From Planctomycetota bacterium (GTDB lineage Bacteria > Planctomycetota > Planctomycetia > Gemmatales > Gemmataceae): a DNA stretch of 64,000 bases. The notes beneath the pieces were generated by a model. That model was not told the origin of the DNA. It made no database searches and worked only from the letters and a program-made list of their open reading frames with translations. Positions 9,631 to 18,491 of the stretch are shown here, piece after piece. How positions within the stretch are numbered: position 1 is the first letter of the stretch; each line of letters opens with the position of its first letter. Made by a program: the position numbers and the translations under genes. The DNA is taken from NCBI GenBank assembly GCA_009920765.1, contig RFZJ01000001.1, positions 105,774-169,773 of the forward strand, in the 5' to 3' direction.

Positions 9631-10449
9631 ATGAATGTAATAGATGCTGCGTTTGAGCGCTTGAAAACTGGGAATAAGAAGGCATTTATCCCTTTCATAG
9701 CTGCAGGAGACCCAGACCTCGAAGGCACCAAGGATCTGGTCAAGACGCTGGCAAAGAACGGGGCCACCGTTATTGAAATTGGTTTTCCGTACAGCGACCC
9801 GATCGCAGATGGCCCAGTCATTCAAGCTGCCTACACCCGCGCCCTCAATAAAGGTCTTAAAATCGAAAACATTTTCAAGGCCATTGCAGATGTATCGTCA
9901 GAACTTGAAAAAGAGAAAACTCTGGTTCCCTTTGTTGCAATGGTATCCATGAGCATCATCCACCGATTTGGCAAAGAGAAGTTCATAGCCGAGTGCTTGA
10001 AGTCTGGGTTTTCCGGCTTGATTATTCCAGATCTTCCAGTTGAAGAATCTTTCGAAATATCCAAGGATCTTAAAAAATCTGGGCTTTCTTTGATTCTTTT
10101 GGTAACACCAAACACGCCAAAAGAAAGGGCTTTGCTGATCCTTTCTGCATGCAGCGGCTTTGTTTATTGTGTCAGCGTTTCAGGTATAACAGGGGAAAGG
10201 GACAAGATCCCCGAAAAACTCCTGCAAAATCTTGCTTGGCTAAGAAAACAAACCTCCCTGCCCTTGTGCGTGGGATTCGGCATCAGCAAACCTGAACACG
10301 CAAAAGTATTGAGGGACCACGCAGATGGTGTGATTGTGGGTAGTGCCTTGGTTAGGCATATTGAAACCGCAGAAAAAGTAGGATTACCTGCAGTAAAGAC
10401 TGCGATTGCAAATCTTGCGGGGTCTTTGGTTAGTGCGCTTAACTCTTAA
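9631..10449 (+). CDS. trpA: tryptophan synthase alpha chain
   Basis: Cleaves indole-3-glycerol phosphate to indole, which is channelled to TrpB. A 272-residue TIM barrel with the catalytic pair in place: Glu49 in ATVIEIGFPYSDP and Asp60 in PIADGPVIQ. The phosphate-binding region is near FGISKPEHA and GVIVGSALV. It is the second gene of trpB-trpA and is followed after 16 bp by the TrmB-like methyltransferase, so the three are likely co-transcribed up to the terminator at 11246. Confidence 0.97.
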   Translation: MNVIDAAFERLKTGNKKAFIPFIAAGDPDLEGTKDLVKTLAKNGATVIEIGFPYSDPIADGPVIQAAYTRALNKGLKIENIFKAIADVSSELEKEKTLVPFVAMVSMSIIHRFGKEKFIAECLKSGFSGLIIPDLPVEESFEISKDLKKSGLSLILLVTPNTPKERALLILSACSGFVYCVSVSGITGERDKIPEKLLQNLAWLRKQTSLPLCVGFGISKPEHAKVLRDHADGVIVGSALVRHIETAEKVGLPAVKTAIANLAGSLVSALNS

Positions 10450-10465
10450 AAAAGGATGAAACAAC

Positions 10466-11251
10466 TTGCAGGAACGAAAGCGCAGAAAAATCGAACGCGA
10501 GTTTGGCGTTCCTATTGCAGGCGAAATCCTCGAACCCGAGCATTGGACTCAAACTGCCCTCAAAAAACTTCCCCACGAGGGAGCCTTGGATATTCATCAA
10601 TTATTTGGCAGAAGTGCACCCTTGATTGTTGATGTAGGATGTGGCAATGGAAGGTTTATTCTAGGAAGTTCGGTATGGCGGGAATCCTTTGATCACTTGG
10701 GAGCAGATATTTTGCCCGTGGTCATTCGATATGCAACACGCAGAGGAAACCAGAGGGGATTAACCAATGTCCGTTTTCTGGTTACAGACGGGCTAAACTT
10801 TGTGGAAAAGCTTTTGCCAAAGGGATCGGTTTCTGAGTTGCACTGCTATCATCCCCAACCCTACCACGCACCAGAAAAATCTCTCGAAAGATTGCTAACT
10901 CCAAGATTTATGGCTGCGGTTCACCGTGTGCTTGTGCCTGATGGGCAAATTTTTCTGCAAACTGATAGCAAAGCTTACTGGGATTACATGAAAAGCATTT
11001 CTTCTTATTTTTTTAGTTTTAGCGAAAGAATAGGATGTTGGCCTGATTCGCCACGGGGGCGTACCAGAAGAGAAATTCTTGCGATTAAGCGCGGAATGAC
11101 CATCTACCGTGGAAGTGGAACCAAGTTAAATCATTTGCATGAGGATGATCTACAAAAGCTGGAATCTGATCTACCCATGCCTTTATTTACAACAGAAAGC
11201 TATCTGCATAAGTTGGATTTTGAAGAAAATCTGACCCACGAAAAAGAGTAA
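10466..11251 (+). CDS. TrmB-like SAM-dependent methyltransferase (divergent motif)
   Basis: Resembles tRNA (guanine-N7)-methyltransferases, which make m7G46 in tRNA. A 261-residue protein with a SAM motif VDVGCGNGRFILG at 55-67, and a C-terminal half typical of the family (RVLVPDGQIFLQTD then Tyr). The normally conserved NFPDPWPK-type catalytic loop reads HCYHPQPYHAPEKS here, so the usual Asp is replaced by Gln, and activity or target may differ. The start is TTG 10466, preceded by AAAAGGA; the ATG at 10456 is out of frame. It sits 16 bp after trpA and ends in a terminator stem that overlaps its own stop codon. Family assignment is moderately sure; substrate is uncertain. Confidence 0.72.
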   Translation: MQERKRRKIEREFGVPIAGEILEPEHWTQTALKKLPHEGALDIHQLFGRSAPLIVDVGCGNGRFILGSSVWRESFDHLGADILPVVIRYATRRGNQRGLTNVRFLVTDGLNFVEKLLPKGSVSELHCYHPQPYHAPEKSLERLLTPRFMAAVHRVLVPDGQIFLQTDSKAYWDYMKSISSYFFSFSERIGCWPDSPRGRTRREILAIKRGMTIYRGSGTKLNHLHEDDLQKLESDLPMPLFTTESYLHKLDFEENLTHEKE

Positions 11252-11279
11252 TTCCCTATGGGGGAACTGCTCTCTTTTT
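11246..11279 (+). terminator. intrinsic terminator of the trpB-trpA-methyltransferase unit
   Basis: Stem of 11 positions (GAGTAATTCCC paired with GGGAACTGCTC, one mismatch and one G-T wobble) with a short loop, followed by a T-run at 11275-11279. The stem includes the stop codon of the methyltransferase gene. Confidence 0.7.
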
Positions 11280-11296
11280 GAATCAAAACAAAACGT

Positions 11297-13912
11297 TTAC
11301 TTGTTCATACCCGGAAACTCAAGTTTTTCTGCCAACTCGGGATCCAATGGCTTGGTACCTTTGCATTTTGGGTACTTGGAACAGCCAAGGAAAAAGCCCT
11401 TACGGCCAGGCCTTAGCTTCATTGGGCCATCACACTCAGGGCATGTATCTGTAATTTCAATATCGGGAATTTCCACTTTGGGTGGAGGAGGATACATGAG
11501 GTTTACCTTTTCCTTCAATTCTTCAGGAATAGGTTTGGTACTGCGGCATTTGGGATACGCAGCACAACCAAGGAAGGGCCCGCGGGGACCTTTTCGAATA
11601 TTCATGGGCCCGCCACATTTCTCACATTTGACACCCAGGTCCAATTGTGCAACAGGGTTTCCTGAAGCATCAACATCCTTGGCATTTTTGCATTTAGGAT
11701 AACCAGTACAGGCAAGAAAAGGCCCTCGTTTACCTTCACGGATAACCATGGGTTTGGAGCATTTTTCACATGTATGTTCAGTAGGTTTGGTTGTCACAAC
11801 AGGTACCCCTTCAGGGTCAAAATTCATGGTAGTTTTACAATCAGGATATCCAGAGCAACCAAGGAAAGGCCCTGTTTTACCTGATCTTTGTAACATTTGT
11901 TTGCCACAACTTGGGCAAATATGTTCAGTAAGAACAGGTTTTTCGCGGGGCTCAACACCTTCAGCACGCTTGATATAATTACATTCAGGGTAACCTGCAC
12001 AGCCGTAAAAACGGCCACGTCTACTATACCTTTCAATAATTTCCTTGCCACACTGGGGGCATTTTTCCGTGGCACCTGGCATTTTTTCCTTGGCATCCTT
12101 CATTGATGAAGAAAATGGACCATAGAAATCATCCAAGACCTTGTTCCTTGGCACTGCAGAGGTTTCAATTTGATCTAATTCTTCTTCCATTTGGCTGGTG
12201 AATTTAAGATCCATGACAGTTGGAAAATAATCCACCAGGAGGTCATTTACCTTGATTCCTATATCGGTGGCAAAGAACCTTCGGTCTTTGACTTCAACAT
12301 AAGACCTTTCCTGTATTTTGCTGATAATGGTGGCATAGGTACTAGGCCGGCCGATCCCCTCTTTTTCCAAAACTTTTACCAAACTGGCTTCACCATAACG
12401 TGAGGGTGGTTGAGTGAAATGCTGGCTGCCAACCAATTCTTGTAGATTTAATTTCTGTTTTTCTTTGAGATCGGGAAGCATGGTGTCTTCCTGTTTACCA
12501 CCGGGGGCCAGCACCTTTCGAAACCCTGCGAACTTAAGAATCTTACCTTGCGCCTTAAACAAGCCCTTGTCGCATTTCACCTCAACCTGGGTGACGGAAA
12601 AGACTGCGGGCTTCATCTGGCTTGCAACAAAACGATTATAAATCAGCGCATAAAGCTTCGATTGCTCGAGAGGAATCAAGGCTGCAACCTTTTCGGGAGT
12701 GTAGTTTAAATCGGTTGGGCGAATGGCTTCATGGGCCTCCTGGGCACTCTTCCCAGAAGCAAAACGGTTTGGATTTGCGGGCAGATAATCTGCGCCATGT
12801 TTCGTGCCTATCAGTTCCCTGCAAGATTTTAAGGCATCATCGGAAACTCGGGTGCTATCGGTTCGCATGTAGGTGATCAATGCAATCGACCCCTCACTTC
12901 CCAAATCCACGCCTTGATACAAACGTTGCGCAATCCCCATGGTTCGCTTGGCGGTATAGCGCATTCTGATACTTGCCTGCTGCTGCAAGGTACTGGTGGT
13001 GAAGGGAGGTGGAGCTTTTTCTTCACGGTCTTTTTGTTCAAGCTTGGAAACTTCATAGCTGCCTTTTTCAAGGATACGAGCGATTTCCAGGGTACTTTCT
13101 TCGTTTACTGTTGAAAACTTACGGCCATCCCATTCGTTGAGTTCCGCTTTAAAAACACCTTCGGGAAGATCATTCGAATTAGGTGTTTCTTCGACACCTG
13201 CTGCTTCTATTTCTGGATCTGGTTCGTCTTCATCTTCGCTTTCTTTTTCAGAACCTTTGGCATTTTTAATGGTCAACAGGTTTTTCTTGGTTGATTTCCC
13301 TTGAGTGGAGAGGGTGGCAATAATTCTCCAATATTCTTCAGGTTTGAAAGCTTGAATTTCTTTTTCACGATCGACAACAAGCCGAACTGCAACGGATTGC
13401 ACACGACCAGCACTAAGTTCGCGTGCCAAAACCCTGCTTAAAAGCGGGCTGAGATTATAGCCCACTACGCGATCAAGAAATCTTCGTGCTTCTTGGGCAT
13501 TAACAAGCCCCATGTTAATTGCACTTGGGGTGTTAAAGGCTTCGGTAACCGCCTTTTTTGTGATTTCGTTAAAAGTCACACGCCTTGTTTTTTTAGGATC
13601 AAGATCCAATGCCTCGCTTAGATGCCAGGCGATGGCCTCTCCCTCGCGGTCAGGATCAGGCGCCAGATAAACCATGTCAGCTTTAGATGCCAACTTTTTT
13701 AGGGCAGCTAATTCTTCTTTTCGGTCCGAAAGATTTCTGTAAGTGGGGGTCCAGCCTTCCTCGATATCAATTCCAAATTTACTTTTTGGTAAGTCACGGA
13801 TATGACCTTTACTTGCAGCAACATCGAAGGAATCACCCAGATATTTCTGGATAGTTTTTGCTTTTGCAGGTGATTCCACGATGACCAAGCTTTTTTTCTT
13901 TTTCGGTGCCAC
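11297..13912 (-). CDS. topA: DNA topoisomerase I with five C-terminal zinc ribbons
   Basis: Type IA topoisomerase that relaxes negative supercoils through a 5'-phosphotyrosine. TOPRIM domain at about 8-120 with the metal site DPDRE at 86-90; catalytic Tyr348 in ITYMRTDSTR. After the core come five C4 zinc ribbons, each ending in a YP.C-type knuckle (for example GCAGYPECN and GCSKYPKCK). An acidic insertion (residues about 220-250, Glu/Asp rich) interrupts the core before the domain II region. The start is GTG 13912, with GGAG in front. 871 residues, in the family range. It stands alone: its 3' end faces the trp unit, and the PpiD-like gene diverges from it. Confidence 0.96.
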   Translation of the reverse strand: MAPKKKKSLVIVESPAKAKTIQKYLGDSFDVAASKGHIRDLPKSKFGIDIEEGWTPTYRNLSDRKEELAALKKLASKADMVYLAPDPDREGEAIAWHLSEALDLDPKKTRRVTFNEITKKAVTEAFNTPSAINMGLVNAQEARRFLDRVVGYNLSPLLSRVLARELSAGRVQSVAVRLVVDREKEIQAFKPEEYWRIIATLSTQGKSTKKNLLTIKNAKGSEKESEDEDEPDPEIEAAGVEETPNSNDLPEGVFKAELNEWDGRKFSTVNEESTLEIARILEKGSYEVSKLEQKDREEKAPPPFTTSTLQQQASIRMRYTAKRTMGIAQRLYQGVDLGSEGSIALITYMRTDSTRVSDDALKSCRELIGTKHGADYLPANPNRFASGKSAQEAHEAIRPTDLNYTPEKVAALIPLEQSKLYALIYNRFVASQMKPAVFSVTQVEVKCDKGLFKAQGKILKFAGFRKVLAPGGKQEDTMLPDLKEKQKLNLQELVGSQHFTQPPSRYGEASLVKVLEKEGIGRPSTYATIISKIQERSYVEVKDRRFFATDIGIKVNDLLVDYFPTVMDLKFTSQMEEELDQIETSAVPRNKVLDDFYGPFSSSMKDAKEKMPGATEKCPQCGKEIIERYSRRGRFYGCAGYPECNYIKRAEGVEPREKPVLTEHICPSCGKQMLQRSGKTGPFLGCSGYPDCKTTMNFDPEGVPVVTTKPTEHTCEKCSKPMVIREGKRGPFLACTGYPKCKNAKDVDASGNPVAQLDLGVKCEKCGGPMNIRKGPRGPFLGCAAYPKCRSTKPIPEELKEKVNLMYPPPPKVEIPDIEITDTCPECDGPMKLRPGRKGFFLGCSKYPKCKGTKPLDPELAEKLEFPGMNK

Positions 13913-14125
13913 TAAACTAACTCCAGACTTTTTGCTTCAGTTTCAATAATAATCTAGTTAAGATTCTACAATTGAATAAGTTGAGGTTGTATGGAAAGTA
14001 AGACCCGCTACAATCCCTACCTTGTTTGGATTGTCCCAACATTCCATTAATATAGGGTCTTGCGGGGTGTCAAGGCCTAAGAGTTTAAATTTTGTGCTAT
14101 TTTTTTCCGTAAAGGACTCGGACAT

Positions 14126-16810
14126 ATGGCTTTTAACCCTTTTGAAAGTTTTCGAAAAAATCAACGCACACTTATGGCTTTTGCAGCCATCGTATGCATG
14201 ATCGTCTTTGTTTTTTCCTTCGGACAGGGCGATTTTTTTCAAACCCTGCAGGAATGGCTGTCCACCCGGACCAGACCGGGAATTCAAGTTACCACATTAT
14301 ACGGTGAACCAGTTTATGAAGCCCAGTTGGACAAAATTGCTCGCCAACGCGACCTTGCAAATACTTTCATGGTGCGTACCACCGCCATGGGAGTAAATAT
14401 GGCGATGACTGAACTGGAAAAGCAACAAAAAGATATTAAAGAAGGCATGGAAAACCCTTTTGGCAGGGTAATGCAAGGCTGGGGCATGCGCAGGAATCCT
14501 TTTTTTGCGCAACAAATGCGCTTACCTCCGGGTTGGCAGGCAATGAGCGTTCAAAACGACTTGAGTTTTCTTTCCGCACAAGCCACCGTTATTAAAAATC
14601 CTGATCAGTTGCGTATGCTGGAAACACTATCAATTTCTCTCGGTTTCGAAGCTTGGGAAACCAATACCGCAATGCGTGGACTTGAAGAGATGTATTTTGG
14701 CGGCGGCAAAAACCCTGAAGATCTCTTGGATTTCATGATTTGGCTTAAGGTTGCAGATAAGCTTAATATCAAGCTTTCCAAAGATGATATTCGAATGGCA
14801 ATAAACCGAGAAGCTGCTAATCAAGAGGTATGGCCCTCGGCAATTTCTTTGAAACAAATCCCCAGTGTTCAAGGGTTGGCCAGAAATGGCGCTCTTAACG
14901 AAGATGAACTCCTATCAGGGCTAACTAACGAATTTCGAGTGATCATGGCCAAGGAATCGATTCTAGGCGAATCCCCTGGAGTTCGTTCTTACCGCGACTT
15001 GCGGGAACCTTTGCAGCGTCTTGGAAATGCGGGAACCCCCAGTCCTTCCGAATTCTTCAACTTTTTTAAAGATTACCGGGCCAGCCTTGGGGTAATTATG
15101 CTTCCCATTCAGGCAGAGGATTTTATTTCCAAAGTTACTGAAGAGCCCACTCAAGAAGAAATTAAAAGTTTTTACAACACCTTTAAGAATGATGAAGTAA
15201 ACCCAGGCAGTGACCGTCCAGGATTCCGCCAACCCCGCATCGTCAAGGCTGAATACGCAACTGCCAAGGCAGAATCACCAATATTCCGAAAAAAGGCAGA
15301 GGCTAACGCTTTGGCGCCCTTCGTAACACGGACTTTGGCCTTTTTACAGGCTGATAGTTTTGGTGGTTCCATTGGTGCTTCAATTGGTAATATTCTCCCA
15401 GGGTTTTCCCAAGAACCCATGTATGCTGAATATCGCATTTTCAAAGATTCCCGTTCCTCCTGGTTCGATCCGCCCTTTGCTTCCTCCGAAGTATTGCATG
15501 AACAAAGCACCCAGCAACCAGCTTTGATTGCTGCTTTAGTTGGTCAAATTGCGGGCACCCAGCAAACCCTTGGCTCGCCGTTTCTTACCGCCGCAATTTA
15601 TCCCGGTGGTGCATTAGCGTTTGAGGCCTCGGTAAGGCTCAAAATCCTTACTTCAACGATTTTGTCTTGTGCATCTACAAACCCTTATACTGCAATTTCT
15701 TTGCCTTTTAATTTTGTGCCACCGGTTCCTGAGATGGAAACGGCCATAACCACTCTTTTTGAAAAGTACCTTGATATTCTCTCCCCCAGAATGATGCGTG
15801 AAAACTTTGTTCTTTTCACCGAGGAACTTGCCAAGCTTAAAAATAAGCCTGAAGATGCCAACAAGCTGGTAGCTAAAGGGGCCTCAGAATATGGCTTGGA
15901 GATTCGGTCCATGAAATCTCCAAAGCCTTATTTTGAAATGGCAACCGTACCAGAATTCACTGAACTAAAAAAATCCTTCATTGAATCTTACCGCGATGCG
16001 CCCCAAGCGCCCGAATTCTGGCAACTATTTTTCCAAGGCAATGGCACCTACGAAACCACCCGATGGTCTCCTGATGAACGCATGTTCCAAAACGATCCCA
16101 GCAGATGGATATTTTCCAAGGAACCCTATTTGATATGGCGATCCGAGGATATTGCACCCAAAGACCGAACACTTGCAGAAGTTACGCCTGAAATTATCAA
16201 GGCTTGGAAACTGCAAAAGGCTAGAAAACTTGCACGTGCAGAAGCTGAAAAAATTGCTGAAGAGGCCAAAAAGAAAACCTGGCCCACTAATTACAACGAT
16301 ATTGTTCGAGAATCAAAGGGTTATTTTGCAGGCTTGATTGCAAGCAAGAAAGATTCCGATTTGAAGGAACTTAGTGGAGTAACCAGGATTTTACCACAAA
16401 ACACCACAGGTCCCGGGCAATCCAAGGTTTATCAAGCATTCCGTATTCCCACGGATGTTATTCCATACCCTAGAAATAACCTTGTGGACCAGCTACTTTC
16501 CCTGAAAAAACCGGGCGAAGCCATGGTGGTTCGTGACCGCCCTGAAAATACTTTTTATGTAGCTCTGCTTCTTTCCAGAGCTGAGCCAGGTTCTCAGGAA
16601 TTTAAAAAGATCTACGAAAATGCTTCTTCCCGGTCCAAGGAACCTGACACCTTGTGGCAGTTATTCCTGGATCGATACAGCAGCGATTTCAAGATCGAAA
16701 CCATGAAAAAGTTGCGCTCTGAAGCCTCCAGCAAGCTCGATGATAACGGTAGAATTCCCATTGCTGATTCTTATCGCAATAGAAATACCAAGGAAGATTC
16801 TGGCAGTTAA
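14126..16810 (+). CDS. membrane-anchored PpiD/SurA-like periplasmic protein
   Basis: A large protein (894 residues) with a cytoplasmic N-terminus rich in Phe/Arg (MAFNPFESFRKNQRTL), one TM near 16-34, and a long extracytoplasmic part, the arrangement of PpiD/SurA-type chaperones in planctomycetes. I see helical, Lys/Glu-rich N- and C-terminal regions but no clear parvulin PPIC signature, so it may be a chaperone without isomerase activity. The ATG at 14126 has AAAGGA about ten bases upstream. It is monocistronic, ending in a hairpin terminator shared with hflX. The likely role is folding or quality control of exported proteins, inferred from topology; no catalytic site is visible. Confidence 0.6.
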   Translation: MAFNPFESFRKNQRTLMAFAAIVCMIVFVFSFGQGDFFQTLQEWLSTRTRPGIQVTTLYGEPVYEAQLDKIARQRDLANTFMVRTTAMGVNMAMTELEKQQKDIKEGMENPFGRVMQGWGMRRNPFFAQQMRLPPGWQAMSVQNDLSFLSAQATVIKNPDQLRMLETLSISLGFEAWETNTAMRGLEEMYFGGGKNPEDLLDFMIWLKVADKLNIKLSKDDIRMAINREAANQEVWPSAISLKQIPSVQGLARNGALNEDELLSGLTNEFRVIMAKESILGESPGVRSYRDLREPLQRLGNAGTPSPSEFFNFFKDYRASLGVIMLPIQAEDFISKVTEEPTQEEIKSFYNTFKNDEVNPGSDRPGFRQPRIVKAEYATAKAESPIFRKKAEANALAPFVTRTLAFLQADSFGGSIGASIGNILPGFSQEPMYAEYRIFKDSRSSWFDPPFASSEVLHEQSTQQPALIAALVGQIAGTQQTLGSPFLTAAIYPGGALAFEASVRLKILTSTILSCASTNPYTAISLPFNFVPPVPEMETAITTLFEKYLDILSPRMMRENFVLFTEELAKLKNKPEDANKLVAKGASEYGLEIRSMKSPKPYFEMATVPEFTELKKSFIESYRDAPQAPEFWQLFFQGNGTYETTRWSPDERMFQNDPSRWIFSKEPYLIWRSEDIAPKDRTLAEVTPEIIKAWKLQKARKLARAEAEKIAEEAKKKTWPTNYNDIVRESKGYFAGLIASKKDSDLKELSGVTRILPQNTTGPGQSKVYQAFRIPTDVIPYPRNNLVDQLLSLKKPGEAMVVRDRPENTFYVALLLSRAEPGSQEFKKIYENASSRSKEPDTLWQLFLDRYSSDFKIETMKKLRSEASSKLDDNGRIPIADSYRNRNTKEDSGS

Positions 16811-16834
16811 AGTCGAATGATTTTTGATATTTTG

Positions 16835-16866
16835 AAGCCGGCTTTTTATAAAAGCCGGCTTTTTTT
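16835..16866. terminator. bidirectional terminator between the PpiD-like gene and hflX
   Basis: Perfect stem AAGCCGGCTTT / AAAGCCGGCTT (16835-16845 with the second arm ending at 16860), a short A/T loop and T7 after it on the plus strand. It is placed just before the converging hflX stop, so it can end both transcripts. Confidence 0.85.
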
Positions 16867-18163
16867 ACGCCCCAAATTCATTCATCTTTGTAATTGTAAC
16901 ATCGGGGCCTTCCAGTTTGTGCAACAAATGCTTGGGAACAGAGCACACAAAAAGTGCCTTATCATCAACAAATTCTTGTCTCACAATTTCCGCATTTGAT
17001 GCAAGGTAAGCAAACAACTTTCCGTTCCCGGAATTGGCCTCAATCTTTAACATGACAAATTCAGAACTAAGTGCACTTATGACAGCATCCCTTAGCTGAT
17101 CAATTCCTTGCTGTGTTGCTGCACTTATACAAACCGCATGAGGATGCCTGGCCTGCAATACATGGAGGATCGATTCATCAGCAATTTTGTCGATTTTATT
17201 TAGCACCAGGAGGGTTGGCTTATTGGCGCAGCCAATTTCTGAAAGTACTTTTTTTACCGCGCTAATTTGTTCTTCAACCTGGGGGCTACTGGCATCAACA
17301 ACATGTATCAACAATTTTGCCTGCATTGTTTCCTCAAGGGTTGCCTTAAAGGAAGCAACCAAATGGTGGGGTAGATCGCGAATAAATCCCACCGTATCGC
17401 TTAAGAGCACTTTACCCCATTCCTTCAGGCGCCATTGCCTAGTACGCGTATCTAGCGTTGAAAAAAGCTTGTCTTCAACCCCAACCCCCGCCCCAGTTAA
17501 AGCATTCATCAGCGTGCTTTTTCCAGCATTGGTATAACCCACGAGGGAAACGGTATGTTCGCCTACACGAGATTGAACTTCCCGTTCTTTTCGGGCTTGA
17601 ACTTCTCGAAGTTTATTTTTAAGATCGCGAATGCGATATCCTACAATGCGGCGATCTTCTTCCAACTGGGTTTCACCAGGGCCCCGCATGCCAATACCAG
17701 CAGCAATTCTGGAAAGATGAGTCCACATTCTTTTTAGGCGTGGTAAGGCATAAACCAGCTGGGCAAGTTCAACCTGAAGCTTGGCTTCCACAGTTCTGGC
17801 ACGGGTAGCAAAAATATCAAGAATCAATTCACTTCGATCAAGAACCTTTACTTTCGTAGCTTTTTCAAGGTTTCGGACTTGTGCTGGGGAAAGTTCGTTA
17901 TCAAAAATGACCACATCGGCGTCGGTCATAAGCACTTGTTCCTGCAATTCCTCCAGTTTTCCCTTGCCTATATAGGTTGCAGGGGCAATTCCGTGCCTTT
18001 TTTGGCTGATTCCACCGACAATAATAGCACCTGCGGAAGCTGCAAGACCCCGAATTTCTTCAAGTGGATCTTCATTTAAAGGGCGTTCTGAAAGAACAAC
18101 ACTAACAAGAAATGCTTTTTCGGAGCCTACAGTTATTTTTTCGCGTGGAACTTCAAGGGTCAC
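16865..18163 (-). CDS. hflX: ribosome-associated GTPase HflX
   Basis: GTPase that binds the large ribosomal subunit and splits stalled or heat-damaged ribosomes. 432 residues. The N-terminal HflX domain includes the GGISQKRHGIAPATYIGKGKLEEL pattern (within about residues 50-75), a coiled-coil linker, and then a G domain with P-loop GYTNAGKST, switch II DTVGFIRDLPHHL, and NKID. The start is GTG 18163, preceded by AAGGAG. Upstream is the 328-bp region shared divergently with the pyruvate dehydrogenase operon. Confidence 0.95.
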   Translation of the reverse strand: MTLEVPREKITVGSEKAFLVSVVLSERPLNEDPLEEIRGLAASAGAIIVGGISQKRHGIAPATYIGKGKLEELQEQVLMTDADVVIFDNELSPAQVRNLEKATKVKVLDRSELILDIFATRARTVEAKLQVELAQLVYALPRLKRMWTHLSRIAAGIGMRGPGETQLEEDRRIVGYRIRDLKNKLREVQARKEREVQSRVGEHTVSLVGYTNAGKSTLMNALTGAGVGVEDKLFSTLDTRTRQWRLKEWGKVLLSDTVGFIRDLPHHLVASFKATLEETMQAKLLIHVVDASSPQVEEQISAVKKVLSEIGCANKPTLLVLNKIDKIADESILHVLQARHPHAVCISAATQQGIDQLRDAVISALSSEFVMLKIEANSGNGKLFAYLASNAEIVRQEFVDDKALFVCSVPKHLLHKLEGPDVTITKMNEFGA

Positions 18164-18491
18164 GGTTTGATTTATTCTCCTTAAAAACAGCCCGGGAAAG
18201 AAAATACCTCTAGGTATATTACACAGAAAAGATTAGCATCTCGAAAGATGGATCTCTATTGAAATTATAGGCTGCGGTTCAGGAGAACTAAATCAAGGTT
18301 TATATTTCAGAAAGTTAAATTGCATGATTTTGAGAAAACTCTGAAAATCTTGCACTATAAATGATCAAGGAGCCATCAAAGTTTCCGTATTGGCCAAGCT
18401 GGACTATCCCAGTCTTGTCGGAAACATAGAATAGAATCGTCGGGCAATTTGTTTGCCTGCTTCTAGTTTTTGTGCCATTGGAGTGGTGCTT
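18164..18491. promoter_or_regulatory. 328-bp divergent intergenic region, hflX / aceE
   Basis: Holds the start signals for two divergent genes. Visible structure: a palindrome ATACCT-CT-AGGTAT at 18204-18217 close to hflX, and a small stem-loop CATCT-CGAA-AGATG at 18237-18250. The middle is A/T rich (for instance CACTATAAATG near 18352-18362), but no -35/-10 pair with proper spacing could be assigned with confidence. No tRNA, riboswitch or small gene was recognised. The frame of aceE is open back to TTG 18453 within this region. Confidence 0.4.
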
